Source of the DNA: Desulfuribacillus stibiiarsenatis
Lineage (GTDB): Bacteria > Bacillota > Bacilli > Desulfuribacillales > Desulfuribacillaceae
Reading direction: 5' to 3'
Length of the DNA: 64,000 nucleotides
NCBI RefSeq assembly: GCF_001742305.1
Contig: NZ_MJAT01000038.1
Coordinates: 1 to 64,000 of the forward strand
Part shown: positions 18,129 to 28,036 of the stretch, in pieces
Numbering within the stretch: position 1 is the stretch's first letter
How the letters are laid out: each line of letters opens with the position of its first letter
Notes under the pieces: model-generated
The model's input: the letters and a program-made list of their open reading frames with translations, nothing else
Database searches by the model: none
What the model was told of the DNA's origin: nothing
Made by a program: the position numbers and the translations under genes

Positions 18129-19121
18129 TTATTTCTTATTTAACCATGACATCATGCCACGTAATTCAGCGCCAACTTTTTCAATTTGGTGCTCTTCCTC
18201 TTGTCTAGCAATTGCGTTAAATACAGGGCGGTTTGCTTGGTTCTCTAAGATCCAGTTACGTGCAAATTCTCCGTCTTGAATCTCTTTCAATACTTTCTTC
18301 ATCTCTTTACGAGTTTCATCCGTGATGATTCTTCTACCAATCATGAAATCTCCGTATTGTGCTGTGTCACTGATTGAGTAACGCATACGGCTTAATCCGC
18401 CTTCATACATTAAATCAACGATTAACTTTAACTCATGTAAGCACTCGAAATATGCGATTTCTGGTTGGTATCCAGCTTCTACTAATGTTTCAAAGCCAGC
18501 TTTTACAAGCTCCGATGCTCCACCACATAATACTGCTTGCTCACCGAATAAATCTGTTTCTGTCTCTTCTCTAAATGATGTTTCAAGTACACCTGAACGA
18601 GCTGCACCGATACCATTTGCATAAGCAAGAGCAATCTCACGTGCATTACCTGTTGCATCTTGTTGAATAGCAAATAGTCCTGGTACTCCGCCACCTTCTA
18701 CGTATACACGACGAACTAGGTGACCAGGGCCCTTTGGAGCTACTAACATTACATCCACGTTTTTAGGAGCAACGATTTGTCCAAAGTGAATGTTAAAGCC
18801 GTGAGAGAATGATAATGTCTTACCTTCTGTTAAATAAGGAGCAATTTCCTCAGCATATACTTTTCCTTGTCTTTCGTCTGGAAGAAGAATTTGAATGAAG
18901 TCAGCCTTTTGTGTTGCTTCTCCTACAGAATACACTTCAAAACCATCTGCTTCTGCTACTTCCCAAGATTTACCCTGACGAAGACCAATAATTACTTTTA
19001 ACCCACTATCACGAAGGTTTTGTGCCTGGCTGTGACCTTGGCTACCATAACCGATTACAGCAATTGTTTTTCCCTTTAAGATATCTAATTTTGCCTCGTT
19101 TTCATAATACATTTTTACCAT
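18129..19121 (-). CDS. ilvC: Ketol-acid reductoisomerase (class I)
   Basis: The protein has 330 residues and converts acetolactate to 2,3-dihydroxyisovalerate (and the isoleucine counterpart), using NAD(P)H and magnesium. The N-terminal Rossmann fold has [17 protein letters not shown] from about residue 21. The C-terminal knotted domain contains the metal-binding [12 protein letters not shown] and [17 protein letters not shown]. Length fits the short class I enzyme. AGGAGG lies about 10 nt upstream of the first ATG. It sits between ilvN and leuA. Confidence 0.97.
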   Translation of the reverse strand: MVKMYYENEAKLDILKGKTIAVIGYGSQGHSQAQNLRDSGLKVIIGLRQGKSWEVAEADGFEVYSVGEATQKADFIQILLPDERQGKVYAEEIAPYLTEGKTLSFSHGFNIHFGQIVAPKNVDVMLVAPKGPGHLVRRVYVEGGGVPGLFAIQQDATGNAREIALAYANGIGAARSGVLETSFREETETDLFGEQAVLCGGASELVKAGFETLVEAGYQPEIAYFECLHELKLIVDLMYEGGLSRMRYSISDTAQYGDFMIGRRIITDETRKEMKKVLKEIQDGEFARNWILENQANRPVFNAIARQEEEHQIEKVGAELRGMMSWLNKK

Positions 19122-19203
19122 TTTAATAATTCCTCCTAAGTATTAGATCAAATTTTAGATTTTATATTAGATAAGTTAGCTTTCCTTCATTGAATTCAGC
19201 TAA

Positions 19204-19704
19204 CTATGAATCTTTTGTAGTAGTACCTCTAAGTAAAGATACGACACCAGTTCTAGCAACTTCTTTAATGCCATATGGTCTTAATAATTCAAGCATAGCA
19301 GTAATTTTTGACTCATCTCCAACCACTTGAACTATCAGTGAGTTGCGACTCACATCGACGACGCTTGCGCGGAATGGTTCAATTAAGTTAAGAACCTCTG
19401 GCCTAGTGTTTGCTGTTACCATTACTTTAATGAGTGCTAGTTCGCGAGTAACATTTGGTTCATGGGTAATATTAATGACCTTAATCACATCAATGAGCTT
19501 ATGCAGCTGCTTCATAACTTGCTCAACCGTTGGCTCATCTCCCCTAACAACAATTGTCATTCGGGATAAACCAACTTCTTCAGCTGGACCTACAGTAATA
19601 CTATCAATGTTAAATCCTCTTCGACTAAAGAGACCAGAAATCCGTGAAAGAACACCCGATTGGTCGTTAACAAGAACAGAGATTACATTTTTAACATTTT
19701 TCAT
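19204..19704 (-). CDS. ilvN: Acetolactate synthase small (regulatory) subunit
   Basis: The protein has 166 residues and contains an N-terminal ACT domain (VLVNDQSGVLSRISGLFSRR) followed by the AHAS small-subunit C-terminal domain. It binds valine or related amino acids and activates the catalytic subunit. The ATG at 19704 begins one base after the ilvB stop and has GAGAGGAG about 9 nt upstream. An ATG three codons earlier abuts that ribosome site and is unlikely. Also called ilvH in some genomes. Confidence 0.95.
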   Translation of the reverse strand: MKNVKNVISVLVNDQSGVLSRISGLFSRRGFNIDSITVGPAEEVGLSRMTIVVRGDEPTVEQVMKQLHKLIDVIKVINITHEPNVTRELALIKVMVTANTRPEVLNLIEPFRASVVDVSRNSLIVQVVGDESKITAMLELLRPYGIKEVARTGVVSLLRGTTTKDS

Positions 19705-19705
19705 A

Positions 19706-21409
19706 TTACTCATCTCCTCTCATCATATTCTCAACTGGAGCGCCTGGTGGAATGAAAGGAAATACGTTTTCTGATTGTTCAACAACAAATTCTAACACAC
19801 ACGGACCCTCAAAAGCTAATGCTTCATCAATGATTTGCTCTGCCTCTTCCGGAGTAGTTGCACGGAATGCTTTAATGCTATAAGCTTCAGCGAGTTTCAC
19901 AAAGTCTGGATGTCCTTTAAAGATTGTTTGTGAGTAGCGCTTTTGGAAGAACATTTCTTGCCATTGACGCACCATTCCCAAAGCCCCATTATTCAGGATT
20001 GCAAGCTTTAATGGAATCTGATGTTCAGAGATTGTCGCTAGCTCTTGAATATTCATTTGCACACTACCGTCACCGGAAATACAAATTGTCTGGCGTTCTG
20101 GACGCCCAAGCTGTGCACCGATTGCTGCAGGTAAGCCATAGCCCATAGTTCCCAAACCACCAGATGAGAAGAACTGATTCGCTTCATTAAATGTATAATA
20201 TTGCGAAGTCCACATCTGATGCTGCCCTACATCGGTAGCGATAATGGCTTTACTATCTGTCTTTTGACAAATTGTGTCAATTACAAATTGCGGACGGAGC
20301 TTTCCATCACCTTTCAAGTATGTGAGAGGATACTCACTCTTCCAAAACTTAACTTGTGTTCTCCATTCTTCAATGTCCAAAGGCTCAACATGTTCGATGA
20401 GCGCTTCCAATACATTCTTTAAATCGCCCACGATTGGAATATGTGCAGAAATATTCTTACCAATCTCAGCAGGATCAATATCTACATGAACAATTTTCGC
20501 GTGTTTTGCGAATTCGTCAAGCTTTCCTGTCACACGATCATCAAAACGTGCACCAAAGTTTAATAGCAAGTCACACTCATTGACAGCCCAGTTTGCCGCT
20601 ATAGTACCATGCATCCCTAACATTCCTAAATGTAACTCATCACTTCCTGGGAATGCACCTAACCCATTAAAGGTTGACACAACAGGAATGTTCGCTGTTT
20701 TAGCTACTTTATATAATTCATTGGAAGCATTGGAACGGATCATTCCCCCACCAGTCATAATCAATGGTTTTTTTGCTTCTTTAATTACCTTCGCTAGCTT
20801 TTTAATCTGCCCTTTATTTGGCGCATACGTAGGATTATAGCTTCGAATGTAGACGCTGTCTGGATAAGAAAATTCGGCTAATTGCACGCCTACATCTTTA
20901 CAAAAGTCAATCAGAACTGGCCCTGGTCTCCCAGTCCTAGCAATATGAAAGGCTTCTTTCATTACACGAGGAATCTCTTTAATATGCTTTACCAGATAAT
21001 TGTGCTTTGTAATTGGCATTGTAATACCTGTAATATCCGCTTCTTGGAAAGCATCTGTTCCTAATAGGTCTGTCCCTACTTGGCCTGTAATACATACAAG
21101 TGGAACTGAGTCCATATAGGCTGTAGCGATTCCAGTTACAAGATTCGTTGCCCCTGGTCCTGAAGTTGCAATACATACTCCGACTTTTCCAGTCGCTCGA
21201 GCGTAGCCATCGGCTGCATGAATTGCACCCTGCTCATGTCTAGCTAGAATGTGCTTTAACCCACTATCATAAAGAGCATCATACACCTTCATAATAGCTC
21301 CCCCAGGGTATCCAAATACAAGATCTACGCCTTCTTGCTTTAGACACTCAATTACCATCTGTGCTCCATTGATTTTTTCTTTTTCTGTTTTGGCTCCACT
21401 AGCACTCAT
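19706..21409 (-). CDS. ilvB: Acetolactate synthase large (catalytic) subunit
   Basis: The protein has 567 residues and is a thiamine-diphosphate enzyme that joins two pyruvates, or pyruvate and 2-oxobutyrate. The catalytic Glu is in RHEQGAIHAADGYARATG near residue 58. FAD- and substrate-site stretches follow, and the ThDP/Mg motif GDGSVQMNIQELAT ... NN is near residue 440. The start at 21409 follows GAGAGGTG by 9 nt; a GTG four codons earlier lies in that site. It is separated from ilvD by about 145 bp without an obvious promoter and overlaps the ilvN ribosome site. Confidence 0.96.
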   Translation of the reverse strand: MSASGAKTEKEKINGAQMVIECLKQEGVDLVFGYPGGAIMKVYDALYDSGLKHILARHEQGAIHAADGYARATGKVGVCIATSGPGATNLVTGIATAYMDSVPLVCITGQVGTDLLGTDAFQEADITGITMPITKHNYLVKHIKEIPRVMKEAFHIARTGRPGPVLIDFCKDVGVQLAEFSYPDSVYIRSYNPTYAPNKGQIKKLAKVIKEAKKPLIMTGGGMIRSNASNELYKVAKTANIPVVSTFNGLGAFPGSDELHLGMLGMHGTIAANWAVNECDLLLNFGARFDDRVTGKLDEFAKHAKIVHVDIDPAEIGKNISAHIPIVGDLKNVLEALIEHVEPLDIEEWRTQVKFWKSEYPLTYLKGDGKLRPQFVIDTICQKTDSKAIIATDVGQHQMWTSQYYTFNEANQFFSSGGLGTMGYGLPAAIGAQLGRPERQTICISGDGSVQMNIQELATISEHQIPLKLAILNNGALGMVRQWQEMFFQKRYSQTIFKGHPDFVKLAEAYSIKAFRATTPEEAEQIIDEALAFEGPCVLEFVVEQSENVFPFIPPGAPVENMMRGDE

Positions 21410-21554
21410 CGCGATATACACCTCTCTCTTATATTTCTTCTCTCCTAGCTCATCCAGTGAACTTTATCTTTTATCTAGTGTTACTTCGTTATATATGCTG
21501 TGTCATATTTCTAACTTCAGCTACTTATTTCCGTTGTCTCTATGGAAAGCCAGC

Positions 21555-23219
21555 TTATTTTTTAAACACTGCCCCTGTATTAGCGGATTGAACCAATGAA
21601 GAATAGCGCTTTAAATATCCTTTTGTTACTCTAGGCTGTTTAGCATCAATGGTTGCTTTTGAGTCTTCAATGCGTTGTTGAATCTCAGCGTCGCTTAACT
21701 TAATATCAAGCTTACGCTTTGGAATATCGATTGCAATGATATCCCCTTCTTGTACAATAGCGATTGGTCCATACGCTTTCGCTTCTGGAGAAACGTGCCC
21801 GATTGACGCTCCACGAGTTGCTCCAGAGAATCTTCCATCCGTTAGTAATGCTACTTCCTTATCTAAACCCATACCTGCTAATGCAGAGGTAGGTGTTAAC
21901 ATTTCTCTCATACCAGGTCCACCACGGGGTCCTTCGTAACGGATGACTACTACATCACCTTTTACAATTCCGCCAGTCATAATAGCCTGTACAGCACTTT
22001 CTTCCCCATCGAAAACTTTAGCAGGCCCTTCATGAACCATCATCTCAGGAGCTACTGCCCCTTGCTTTACTACCGCACCGTCAGGAGCTAAGTTTCCGAA
22101 AAGAATCGCGATTCCACCTGTCTGATTGTAAGGATTATCGACTGGACGAATTACTTCAGTATTTAAATTTGCAGCATTCTCTAAGTTTTCACCTAAGCTT
22201 TTGCCAGTTGCTGTAATGACAGATGTATCTAATTGACCAGCTAGCACCTTCATTACCGCTTGAATTCCACCTGCAAAGTACAAATCTTCAATGTGTTGGT
22301 CTCCAGCAGGGCTTAATTTGCAAAGTTGCGGAGTACGTGCACTAACTGAATCGATATACTTTAAGTCTAAATCAGCATCTAATTCATTCGCAATTGCTAA
22401 TAAATGCAATATAGTATTAGATGAGCATCCAAGTGCCATATCGACGGATAAAGCATTTTCAAGTGCTTTGGCAGACATAATATCTCTAGGACGAATATTC
22501 TTTTCCAGTAGTTCTAATATTTTGATTCCAGTGTATTTTGCTAATCGCTCTCTATGAGCAAACACCGCAGGAATTGTTCCTGATCCAGGTAATGCCATTC
22601 CAATTGCTTCCGTTAGACAGTTCATAGAGTTCGCTGTAAACATACCAGCACAAGAACCGCACCCAGGACAAGCGTTCTCTTCCATTTGATATAAGTCAGC
22701 TTCTGACATTTTCCCTGCTTTCACAGCTCCAACTGCTTCAAAGACACTACTTAAGTCAACGCTTCTATCTTTAAATTTACCAGCTAGCATCGGTCCACCA
22801 CTAATGAAAATCGATGGCTTGTTAATTCTCGCAGCTGCCATAAGCATACCAGGAACAACTTTGTCACAGTTTGGAACGAATACTATCGCATCGAAGTCAT
22901 GAGCACTTGCCACTACTTCAATGCTATCACAGATGATTTCTCTACTCGCGAGGGAGTAATGCATTCCTAAATGATTCATTGCAATACCATCACATACAGC
23001 AATTGTCGAAAATTCTAATGGTGTTCCACCTGCCATCCTTACACCAGCTTTGACAGCTTCAGAGATTTGCTTAAGATGCTTGTGTCCAGGAATAATTTCG
23101 TTATGAGAGTTAACAATCCCAATCAGTGGCTGCTTTAACTCTTCATCAATATACCCCATAGCCTTAAAAAGCGAACGATGAGGTGCTCTTTCGATTCCTT
23201 GTGTCACTTGATTCTTCAT
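21555..23219 (-). CDS. ilvD: Dihydroxy-acid dehydratase
   Basis: The protein has 554 residues and removes water from 2,3-dihydroxyisovalerate or 2,3-dihydroxy-3-methylvalerate, the third step of valine and isoleucine synthesis. Fe-S ligands lie in [11 protein letters not shown] and [17 protein letters not shown]; the C-terminal [11 protein letters not shown] is the second signature. GGAGGAG lies 7 nt upstream of the ATG. It is the first structural gene after the T-box leader, ahead of ilvB, unlike the B. subtilis layout where ilvD is elsewhere. Confidence 0.97.
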   Translation of the reverse strand: MKNQVTQGIERAPHRSLFKAMGYIDEELKQPLIGIVNSHNEIIPGHKHLKQISEAVKAGVRMAGGTPLEFSTIAVCDGIAMNHLGMHYSLASREIICDSIEVVASAHDFDAIVFVPNCDKVVPGMLMAAARINKPSIFISGGPMLAGKFKDRSVDLSSVFEAVGAVKAGKMSEADLYQMEENACPGCGSCAGMFTANSMNCLTEAIGMALPGSGTIPAVFAHRERLAKYTGIKILELLEKNIRPRDIMSAKALENALSVDMALGCSSNTILHLLAIANELDADLDLKYIDSVSARTPQLCKLSPAGDQHIEDLYFAGGIQAVMKVLAGQLDTSVITATGKSLGENLENAANLNTEVIRPVDNPYNQTGGIAILFGNLAPDGAVVKQGAVAPEMMVHEGPAKVFDGEESAVQAIMTGGIVKGDVVVIRYEGPRGGPGMREMLTPTSALAGMGLDKEVALLTDGRFSGATRGASIGHVSPEAKAYGPIAIVQEGDIIAIDIPKRKLDIKLSDAEIQQRIEDSKATIDAKQPRVTKGYLKRYSSLVQSANTGAVFKK

Positions 23220-23264
23220 AGTATAACTCCTCCATTAGTGTAAGGTTAGATTCTGATAGGTATT

Positions 23265-23600
23265 AAAAAAACCCTCATCTCTGTATACAGGATAATCCTG
23301 TAACAGGGACGAAGGTATTGGTCGCGGTACCACCCTGGTTCACTTAAGTTTTACAACTCAAGTCTCTTGATCCACAGATAATAATAGTATTCGCTTTTGG
23401 GCGGAATCCTATCATCCATCATGGATACTGTTCAACACGTATCGTGTGTCTAACGATCAATCCTAGTGGGATATCGTAATCGATATCGGTTCAGTTGATT
23501 GCTTTGAGGTGAGTTCACAAATAGCTTAGTGGCCTGTTCTCATCCTTCCAGGCTCTCTGTACACTAATACTCTATAAGTTACTTGTCCTCTTCATCGCTT
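23265..23600 (-). promoter_or_regulatory. T-box leader of the ilv-leu operon, specifier CUC (Leu)
   Basis: The T-box core GGGTGGTACCGCG (complement of 23323-23335) is followed by a terminator hairpin (23265-23315) whose 5' arm pairs with sequence after the T-box. The Stem I specifier loop reads GTGAACTCACCTC on the minus strand; CTC (complement of 23511-23513) is a leucine codon. The UGGU of the T-box would pair with an A discriminator base, as in tRNA-Leu. Low charged tRNA-Leu should raise operon expression. A one-base shift would give UCA (Ser), which does not fit the genes. Confidence 0.93.
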
Positions 23601-23663
23601 ATCAATGAAAATGTTTTGCAAATTTTCTGAAATCTATGATTATTCTTTGAATGTTTATAGAAA

Positions 23664-23692
23664 ATTATATCTAGCTAGCAGTGAGATGTCAA
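23664..23692 (-). promoter_or_regulatory. Perfect sigma-A promoter of the ilv-leu operon
   Basis: TTGACA (complement of 23687-23692), exactly 17 bp, and TATAAT (complement of 23664-23669). The -35 box starts 4 bp past the pheA stop codon. The start point near 23657 leads directly into the T-box leader. Confidence 0.9.
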
Positions 23693-23695
23693 TAC

Positions 23696-24574
23696 TTATG
23701 ACCCACTTTTTTTCAAAGGAGTGAAGGTTAATAATTGATAACTTCCCAAAAATTGCACAGTAGATCCCGTCTTCTTAACATGAGCTAATGCTTTCTGTAC
23801 TTTTTCATCATCAATATGCCCATGCAGGTCAATAAAAAAGTGATAAGAACCTAGTTGCTTCTTCGTTGGACGAGACTCAATTTTCGTTAAGTCAATGGAT
23901 TCCTCTGCAAAAGAACGCAATACTTCATATAATGCTCCTGGATAGTCCTTCCCTAAAGTAACAAGTATAGAAGTCTTCCATGGCTCATTATCTGAACGTA
24001 CATATTCTAATAGTTCCTTCCACTTCTTCGTTACTAATACAAAGCGGGTATTATTATTCGTGCGATCTTGAATATTTGCTGCTAGAATCGTTAAGTCATA
24101 AATATCTGCCGCGAGTACTGTTCCGATGGCAGCTTTATCTCGATCTTTATTTTCATGAATATATTCTGCTGCCTTTGCCGTACTTTGTAAATGCTCTGTT
24201 TGCGCATTCGGCAAGAACTCTCTCAAATAGTGCCTACATTGAGCTATCGCCTGCGGATGAGACATCACTGTCTGAATCTGATCTAGATGAACCCCATGAT
24301 TGACTAATAACGAGTGAGAAACGGGTACTACGACTTCCTTCGCAATATATAGCTCTACTTGATTGGCTAAGAAATCTACCGTCAAGTTCACTGACCCTTC
24401 AATAGAGTTCTCGATTGGTACAACAGCAGCATCGATTTTCCCTTCATCAGCCGCTAGAAGAACATCAGCAATACTCGGATAAGGAATTAATTGACGATTC
24501 TTGGGCATAAGTTGTTCTGCTGCTTGTTGTGTAAAAGTACCCCTAGGACCTAAATAACCTATTTTGTATTCCAT
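23696..24574 (-). CDS. pheA: Prephenate dehydratase
   Basis: The protein has 292 residues and converts prephenate to phenylpyruvate. The N-terminal dehydratase domain begins GYLGPRGTFTQQAA and includes the conserved NNTRFVLV (catalytic Thr, about residue 180). The C-terminal ACT domain (about 205-285), with ESRPTKKQLGSYHFFIDL, binds phenylalanine for feedback control. There is no chorismate mutase domain, as in Bacillus. It overlaps the proC end by 16 nt, so proC and pheA are probably cotranscribed. Confidence 0.96.
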   Translation of the reverse strand: MEYKIGYLGPRGTFTQQAAEQLMPKNRQLIPYPSIADVLLAADEGKIDAAVVPIENSIEGSVNLTVDFLANQVELYIAKEVVVPVSHSLLVNHGVHLDQIQTVMSHPQAIAQCRHYLREFLPNAQTEHLQSTAKAAEYIHENKDRDKAAIGTVLAADIYDLTILAANIQDRTNNNTRFVLVTKKWKELLEYVRSDNEPWKTSILVTLGKDYPGALYEVLRSFAEESIDLTKIESRPTKKQLGSYHFFIDLHGHIDDEKVQKALAHVKKTGSTVQFLGSYQLLTFTPLKKSGS

Positions 24575-25413
24575 AAAGTTGCTTCCAATTCCTTTCCTAT
24601 TTCTCCAGCCCGTTCCTTAGCTCTTGCCACTGCAGCATATAATATGTCATGAAATTGATTGTCTTCAAGTTTTTGCAAGCCTGCGGCAGTCGTTCCGTTT
24701 GGCGAAGTCACTTGTTGTCGTAATATTGCTGGTTCTGCTTTCGTCTCTAATAGCATTTTGGCAGCCCCATAGACAGTCTGCACTACAAGCTCACGCGATA
24801 CTTCCTGTGATAAACCAGCCTCAACACCAGCTTTCTCCATACCTTCAATAAGGTAATAGATATACGCCGGTCCACTACCGCTTAAACCAGTCACCGCATC
24901 CATTTGAGACTCTTCAACAACTGCAACTTTACCGATAGTCTCGAAAATTTTCTCAGCTATGTGCAATGTTTCAGCATTTACATACTTACCTTTGCAAATA
25001 CCAGTGGCAGATTCGCATATAGCACTAGAAGTATTCGGCATTGTTCTAATCACTGGAATTTCTTGTTTAATAATAGTCTCGATGATCTCAGTTGTAATCC
25101 CCGCTGCTACGGATATAAGAATTTGTTGATTATTAAGAAAAGCAGCGAGCTCCGTAGTAACATCCTTAATAGCCCAAGGTTTTACCGCAAGCACTATGAC
25201 GTCTGCAAGTTCACACCCTTGCTGAATCGAGGAAGCTAGCTCAACTCCATATTTTTCGCGCAATTCTACTAGACGATCATGATTTTTTTGATTTGTAACA
25301 TAGATTTGTTGCGGTGCAATTATTGCTGATGTTACAAGTCCTTTTATAATGGCTTCCGCCATCGACCCAGCACCAATAAAAAAAATCGATTTTCCTAAAG
25401 TACTTGCACTCAT
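24559..25413 (-). CDS. proC: Pyrroline-5-carboxylate reductase
   Basis: The protein has 284 residues and reduces pyrroline-5-carboxylate to proline with NAD(P)H. The N-terminal nucleotide fold has FFIGAGSMAEAII; the C-terminal signature is GLSGSGPAYIY with the VTSPNGTTAAGL segment. AGGGAA precedes the ATG at 25413. It lies 107 bp downstream of proA and overlaps pheA, completing the glutamate-to-proline route proB-proA-proC in this window. Confidence 0.96.
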   Translation of the reverse strand: MSASTLGKSIFFIGAGSMAEAIIKGLVTSAIIAPQQIYVTNQKNHDRLVELREKYGVELASSIQQGCELADVIVLAVKPWAIKDVTTELAAFLNNQQILISVAAGITTEIIETIIKQEIPVIRTMPNTSSAICESATGICKGKYVNAETLHIAEKIFETIGKVAVVEESQMDAVTGLSGSGPAYIYYLIEGMEKAGVEAGLSQEVSRELVVQTVYGAAKMLLETKAEPAILRQQVTSPNGTTAAGLQKLEDNQFHDILYAAVARAKERAGEIGKELEATLWNTK

Positions 25414-25520
25414 CGTGTTCCCTCATCTCTGTACATTTTATTACATATGGCTCACTCTATTTTTCATGATATACTTTCATTACATTCCAAGACGTACTTC
25501 CATGACGTACAATTCACTTT

Positions 25521-26768
25521 CTATTGACGAATTTGTCCTTGGCCGTACAGTCGGTATTTATAGCTTGTTAATTCCGGTAATCCCATTGGTCCTCTAGCAT
25601 GTAGCTTTTGAGTACTAATGCCAATTTCCGCTCCAAAACCATATTGGAAGCCGTCCGTAAATCTCGTAGACGCATTATGATAGACAGCCGCGGCATCCAC
25701 TTCATTTAAAAATTTGTTGGCGTTTTCACGATTTTCTGTAATAATCGCCTCCGAATGACGACTACCATATATCTCTATATGTTCGATCGCTTGGTCAACA
25801 GATTCGACGATTTTCATAGCTACTATATAGTCTAGAAATTCCGTATAATAGTCTTCCTCTGTTGCGGATTCTACCCTCGAATCTAGAGTTTGTGTTTTTG
25901 CACAACCAAGGATTTTCACACTCTGCTCTATTAAAGCGTCATTAAGAGTAGTAAGATGATTGCGAGCCCATTGTTGCTCGACAAGAATTGTCTCTATCGA
26001 ATTACATACTGCCGGACGTTGTGTCTTTCCATTGATTGCAATATCTATTGACATACTTACTTGTGCTTCCTTATCAATAAATAAATGACAATTACCAACT
26101 CCTGTTTCTATCACAGGTACCGTAGATTTCTGAACTACCATTTGTATCAACCCAGCCCCACCGCGTGGAATCACTAAGTCCAGGTATTGATTTAATGTAA
26201 GCATTTCCTCTACTAACTTACGATCTAAGCCTTCAATGAGTTGTACAGCATCTGGCGATACCTCTGTTCCTTGTAATGCTTTCTTTACGATTGAAACTAA
26301 GCATGTGTTACTATGAATCGCATTAGAACCACCACGTAGAAGGACAGCATTGCCCGTCTTCAAACAAAGTCCTATCGCATCAATCGTAACATTTGGTCGC
26401 GCCTCATAAATGATACCGATGAGTCCAAACGGTACTCTAACCTTTTGCATCAAGACATTCGAATCTAGAGCTTTCTCGAGTAATACTTCTCCGATTGGAT
26501 CTTCTAATTGAGTAATTTGCTCTAAACCTTCTACCATATCTTTAATTCTCGCTTCTGTTAAAATCAAACGATCGATAATGGATTGAGAAGTTTGGTTGGC
26601 AATTGCCGCATCAATATCCTTTTGATTCTCCGCGACAATGACATCAATATTTTGTAGTAACCCTTGAGCAATGGCTAAGATTGCTTGATTCTTTGCCTCT
26701 GATGATGTCGTGGATAACTTACGACAGACCTGTTTTGCTATTTTTGCTTTTTCTACTACTTCTGACAT
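25521..26768 (-). CDS. proA: Glutamate-5-semialdehyde dehydrogenase
   Basis: The protein has 415 residues and reduces glutamyl-5-phosphate to the semialdehyde with NADPH. Family motifs include PFGLIGIIYEARPNVTIDA, the catalytic Cys in ETGVGNCHLFID near residue 240, and NASTRFTDGFQYGFGAEIGIS near the end. The ATG at 26768 follows GGAGGG by 7 nt; a start 14 codons upstream has no ribosome site. It follows proB by about 57 bp and is probably cotranscribed with it. Confidence 0.97.
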   Translation of the reverse strand: MSEVVEKAKIAKQVCRKLSTTSSEAKNQAILAIAQGLLQNIDVIVAENQKDIDAAIANQTSQSIIDRLILTEARIKDMVEGLEQITQLEDPIGEVLLEKALDSNVLMQKVRVPFGLIGIIYEARPNVTIDAIGLCLKTGNAVLLRGGSNAIHSNTCLVSIVKKALQGTEVSPDAVQLIEGLDRKLVEEMLTLNQYLDLVIPRGGAGLIQMVVQKSTVPVIETGVGNCHLFIDKEAQVSMSIDIAINGKTQRPAVCNSIETILVEQQWARNHLTTLNDALIEQSVKILGCAKTQTLDSRVESATEEDYYTEFLDYIVAMKIVESVDQAIEHIEIYGSRHSEAIITENRENANKFLNEVDAAAVYHNASTRFTDGFQYGFGAEIGISTQKLHARGPMGLPELTSYKYRLYGQGQIRQ

Positions 26769-26824
26769 GGATATCCCTCCGAGCGATTGACTGATTATAT
26801 TTCCAACCATAATAACACATTTCT

Positions 26825-27901
26825 CTAGTGGATAAATAGGTCATTTTTATGAATAACAATAATTCCTTTTGGTCGAATTTCTTGTTCTAATATGCCTTTA
26901 ATCTCCGCACTGGAAATGCTGACAACGCCCTTCCCTAATTCTTTGCCAGATTCACTACAAATTTCAATGACATTTCCGCTACAAAAATCACCTTTTATTT
27001 CTTTTACCCCAGCGGCTAAAAGACTTTTGTTATCATGATATATCGCATGTTCTGCACCATGGTCGACAAAAATCTTACCCAGTGGCTTACTTGCAAAAGC
27101 TAGCCATTGCATCCTATTTTTTAACGTCTTTTGGGCAGGAAGAAACTTCGTTCCAATATTCTCATGCTCTAAGAAAATCTTCTTCAACACCCACGGTATT
27201 GAACCCTTTGCAATATATGTAGTAGCACCGCTCAGTGTCGCAATTCTCGCCGCTTCGATTTTTGTGATCATACCACCGGTACCAGCCTTGGTACCAGCAC
27301 CTTTAGCCATTTGTTGAATTGATTCATCAATTATGTCTACAACATCTAGCTTCTTCGCTTCTGGATTATGCTTCGGGTGATCCGTGTAAAGACCATCTAT
27401 ATCTGTTAGAACAAGCAGTGAATCGGCCTCTACAACACCTGCAACAAGTGCTGCAAGTCGATCATTGTCACCAAATTTAATCTCATCCACTGCTACTGTA
27501 TCATTCTCATTCACAATTGGAAGAATGCCGTTTTGCAATAAAGTCTGAAACGTATTTTTGGCATTCACGTAGCGTTTTCGGTCTGCAATATCTTCATTGG
27601 TTAATAAAATTTGTGCGACATTGATGCCTTCGCATTGGAATAGTTGTTCATAACGGTGCATTAATAGACCCTGACCTACAGCAGCTGCTGCTTGTTTCTG
27701 TGGTACGAGAAGCCCCTCGCGCTCCCAACCTAACTTACCAAGCCCTGCCGCAACAGCACCAGAAGATACTAACACCACTTCAAACCCTTTACGCATGAGG
27801 TACGCTATCTGTGTTGTCAGCTTTTCCATTTGATCGTGGGCTATAATTCCATCGGCCGTAAGGCTACTACTTCCTACTTTTATTACTACTCTATTCTTCA
27901 T
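26825..27901 (-). CDS. proB: Glutamate 5-kinase with PUA domain
   Basis: The protein has 358 residues. The N-terminal amino-acid kinase domain (VVIKVGSSSLT ... VSSGAVAAG ... NENDTVAVDEIKFGDND ... GTGGMITKIEAA) phosphorylates glutamate; the C-terminal PUA domain (about 265-345) is common in proline-inhibited kinases. The ATG at 27901 has AGGAG upstream, placed at the edge of a dispersed repeat. A start 11 codons earlier lies inside the repeat and is unlikely. Any promoter must lie within or beyond the repeat pair at 27917-28235, so the repeat is probably part of the proB leader, in antisense orientation. Confidence 0.96.
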   Translation of the reverse strand: MKNRVVIKVGSSSLTADGIIAHDQMEKLTTQIAYLMRKGFEVVLVSSGAVAAGLGKLGWEREGLLVPQKQAAAAVGQGLLMHRYEQLFQCEGINVAQILLTNEDIADRKRYVNAKNTFQTLLQNGILPIVNENDTVAVDEIKFGDNDRLAALVAGVVEADSLLVLTDIDGLYTDHPKHNPEAKKLDVVDIIDESIQQMAKGAGTKAGTGGMITKIEAARIATLSGATTYIAKGSIPWVLKKIFLEHENIGTKFLPAQKTLKNRMQWLAFASKPLGKIFVDHGAEHAIYHDNKSLLAAGVKEIKGDFCSGNVIEICSESGKELGKGVVSISSAEIKGILEQEIRPKGIIVIHKNDLFIH

Positions 27902-27916
27902 TTTCGTCCATCTCCT

Positions 27917-28036
27917 ATAAAGAAAACTTAGCATTCGCCAAGCCTTAGGCGAAGAGAATGCTTTAGTTGCACTTATTTCGCAGCTTGGCGATACTTATCT
28001 CTCACTTATAAAGTGAGAATTAGTAAAGCCGCTAAG
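27917..28036 (+). repeat. Dispersed structured repeat, type 1, copy A
   Basis: The first 65 nt are identical to copy B (28037-28101). They begin ATAAAGAAAACTTAG, then a hairpin, then CTTTAGTTGCACTTATTTCG. A second conserved block AGCTTGGCG follows, and an outer stem CTTATCT/AGATAA encloses a short hairpin (CTCACTT-ATA-AAGTGAG). It codes for nothing visible and lies against the proB ribosome site. Copy B has a much longer arm in place of the short hairpin. Confidence 0.8.

Noticed and set aside
19343-19774. 143-codon plus-strand frame opposite ilvN and the end of ilvB
   Set aside because: It is an antisense shadow spanning the junction of two clear genes, without a ribosome site.
23511-23520. 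Serine (UCA) specifier in the ilv T-box
   Set aside because: Reading the loop one base over gives UCA, but the operon makes branched-chain amino acids and CUC keeps the usual spacing to the following CCTC.
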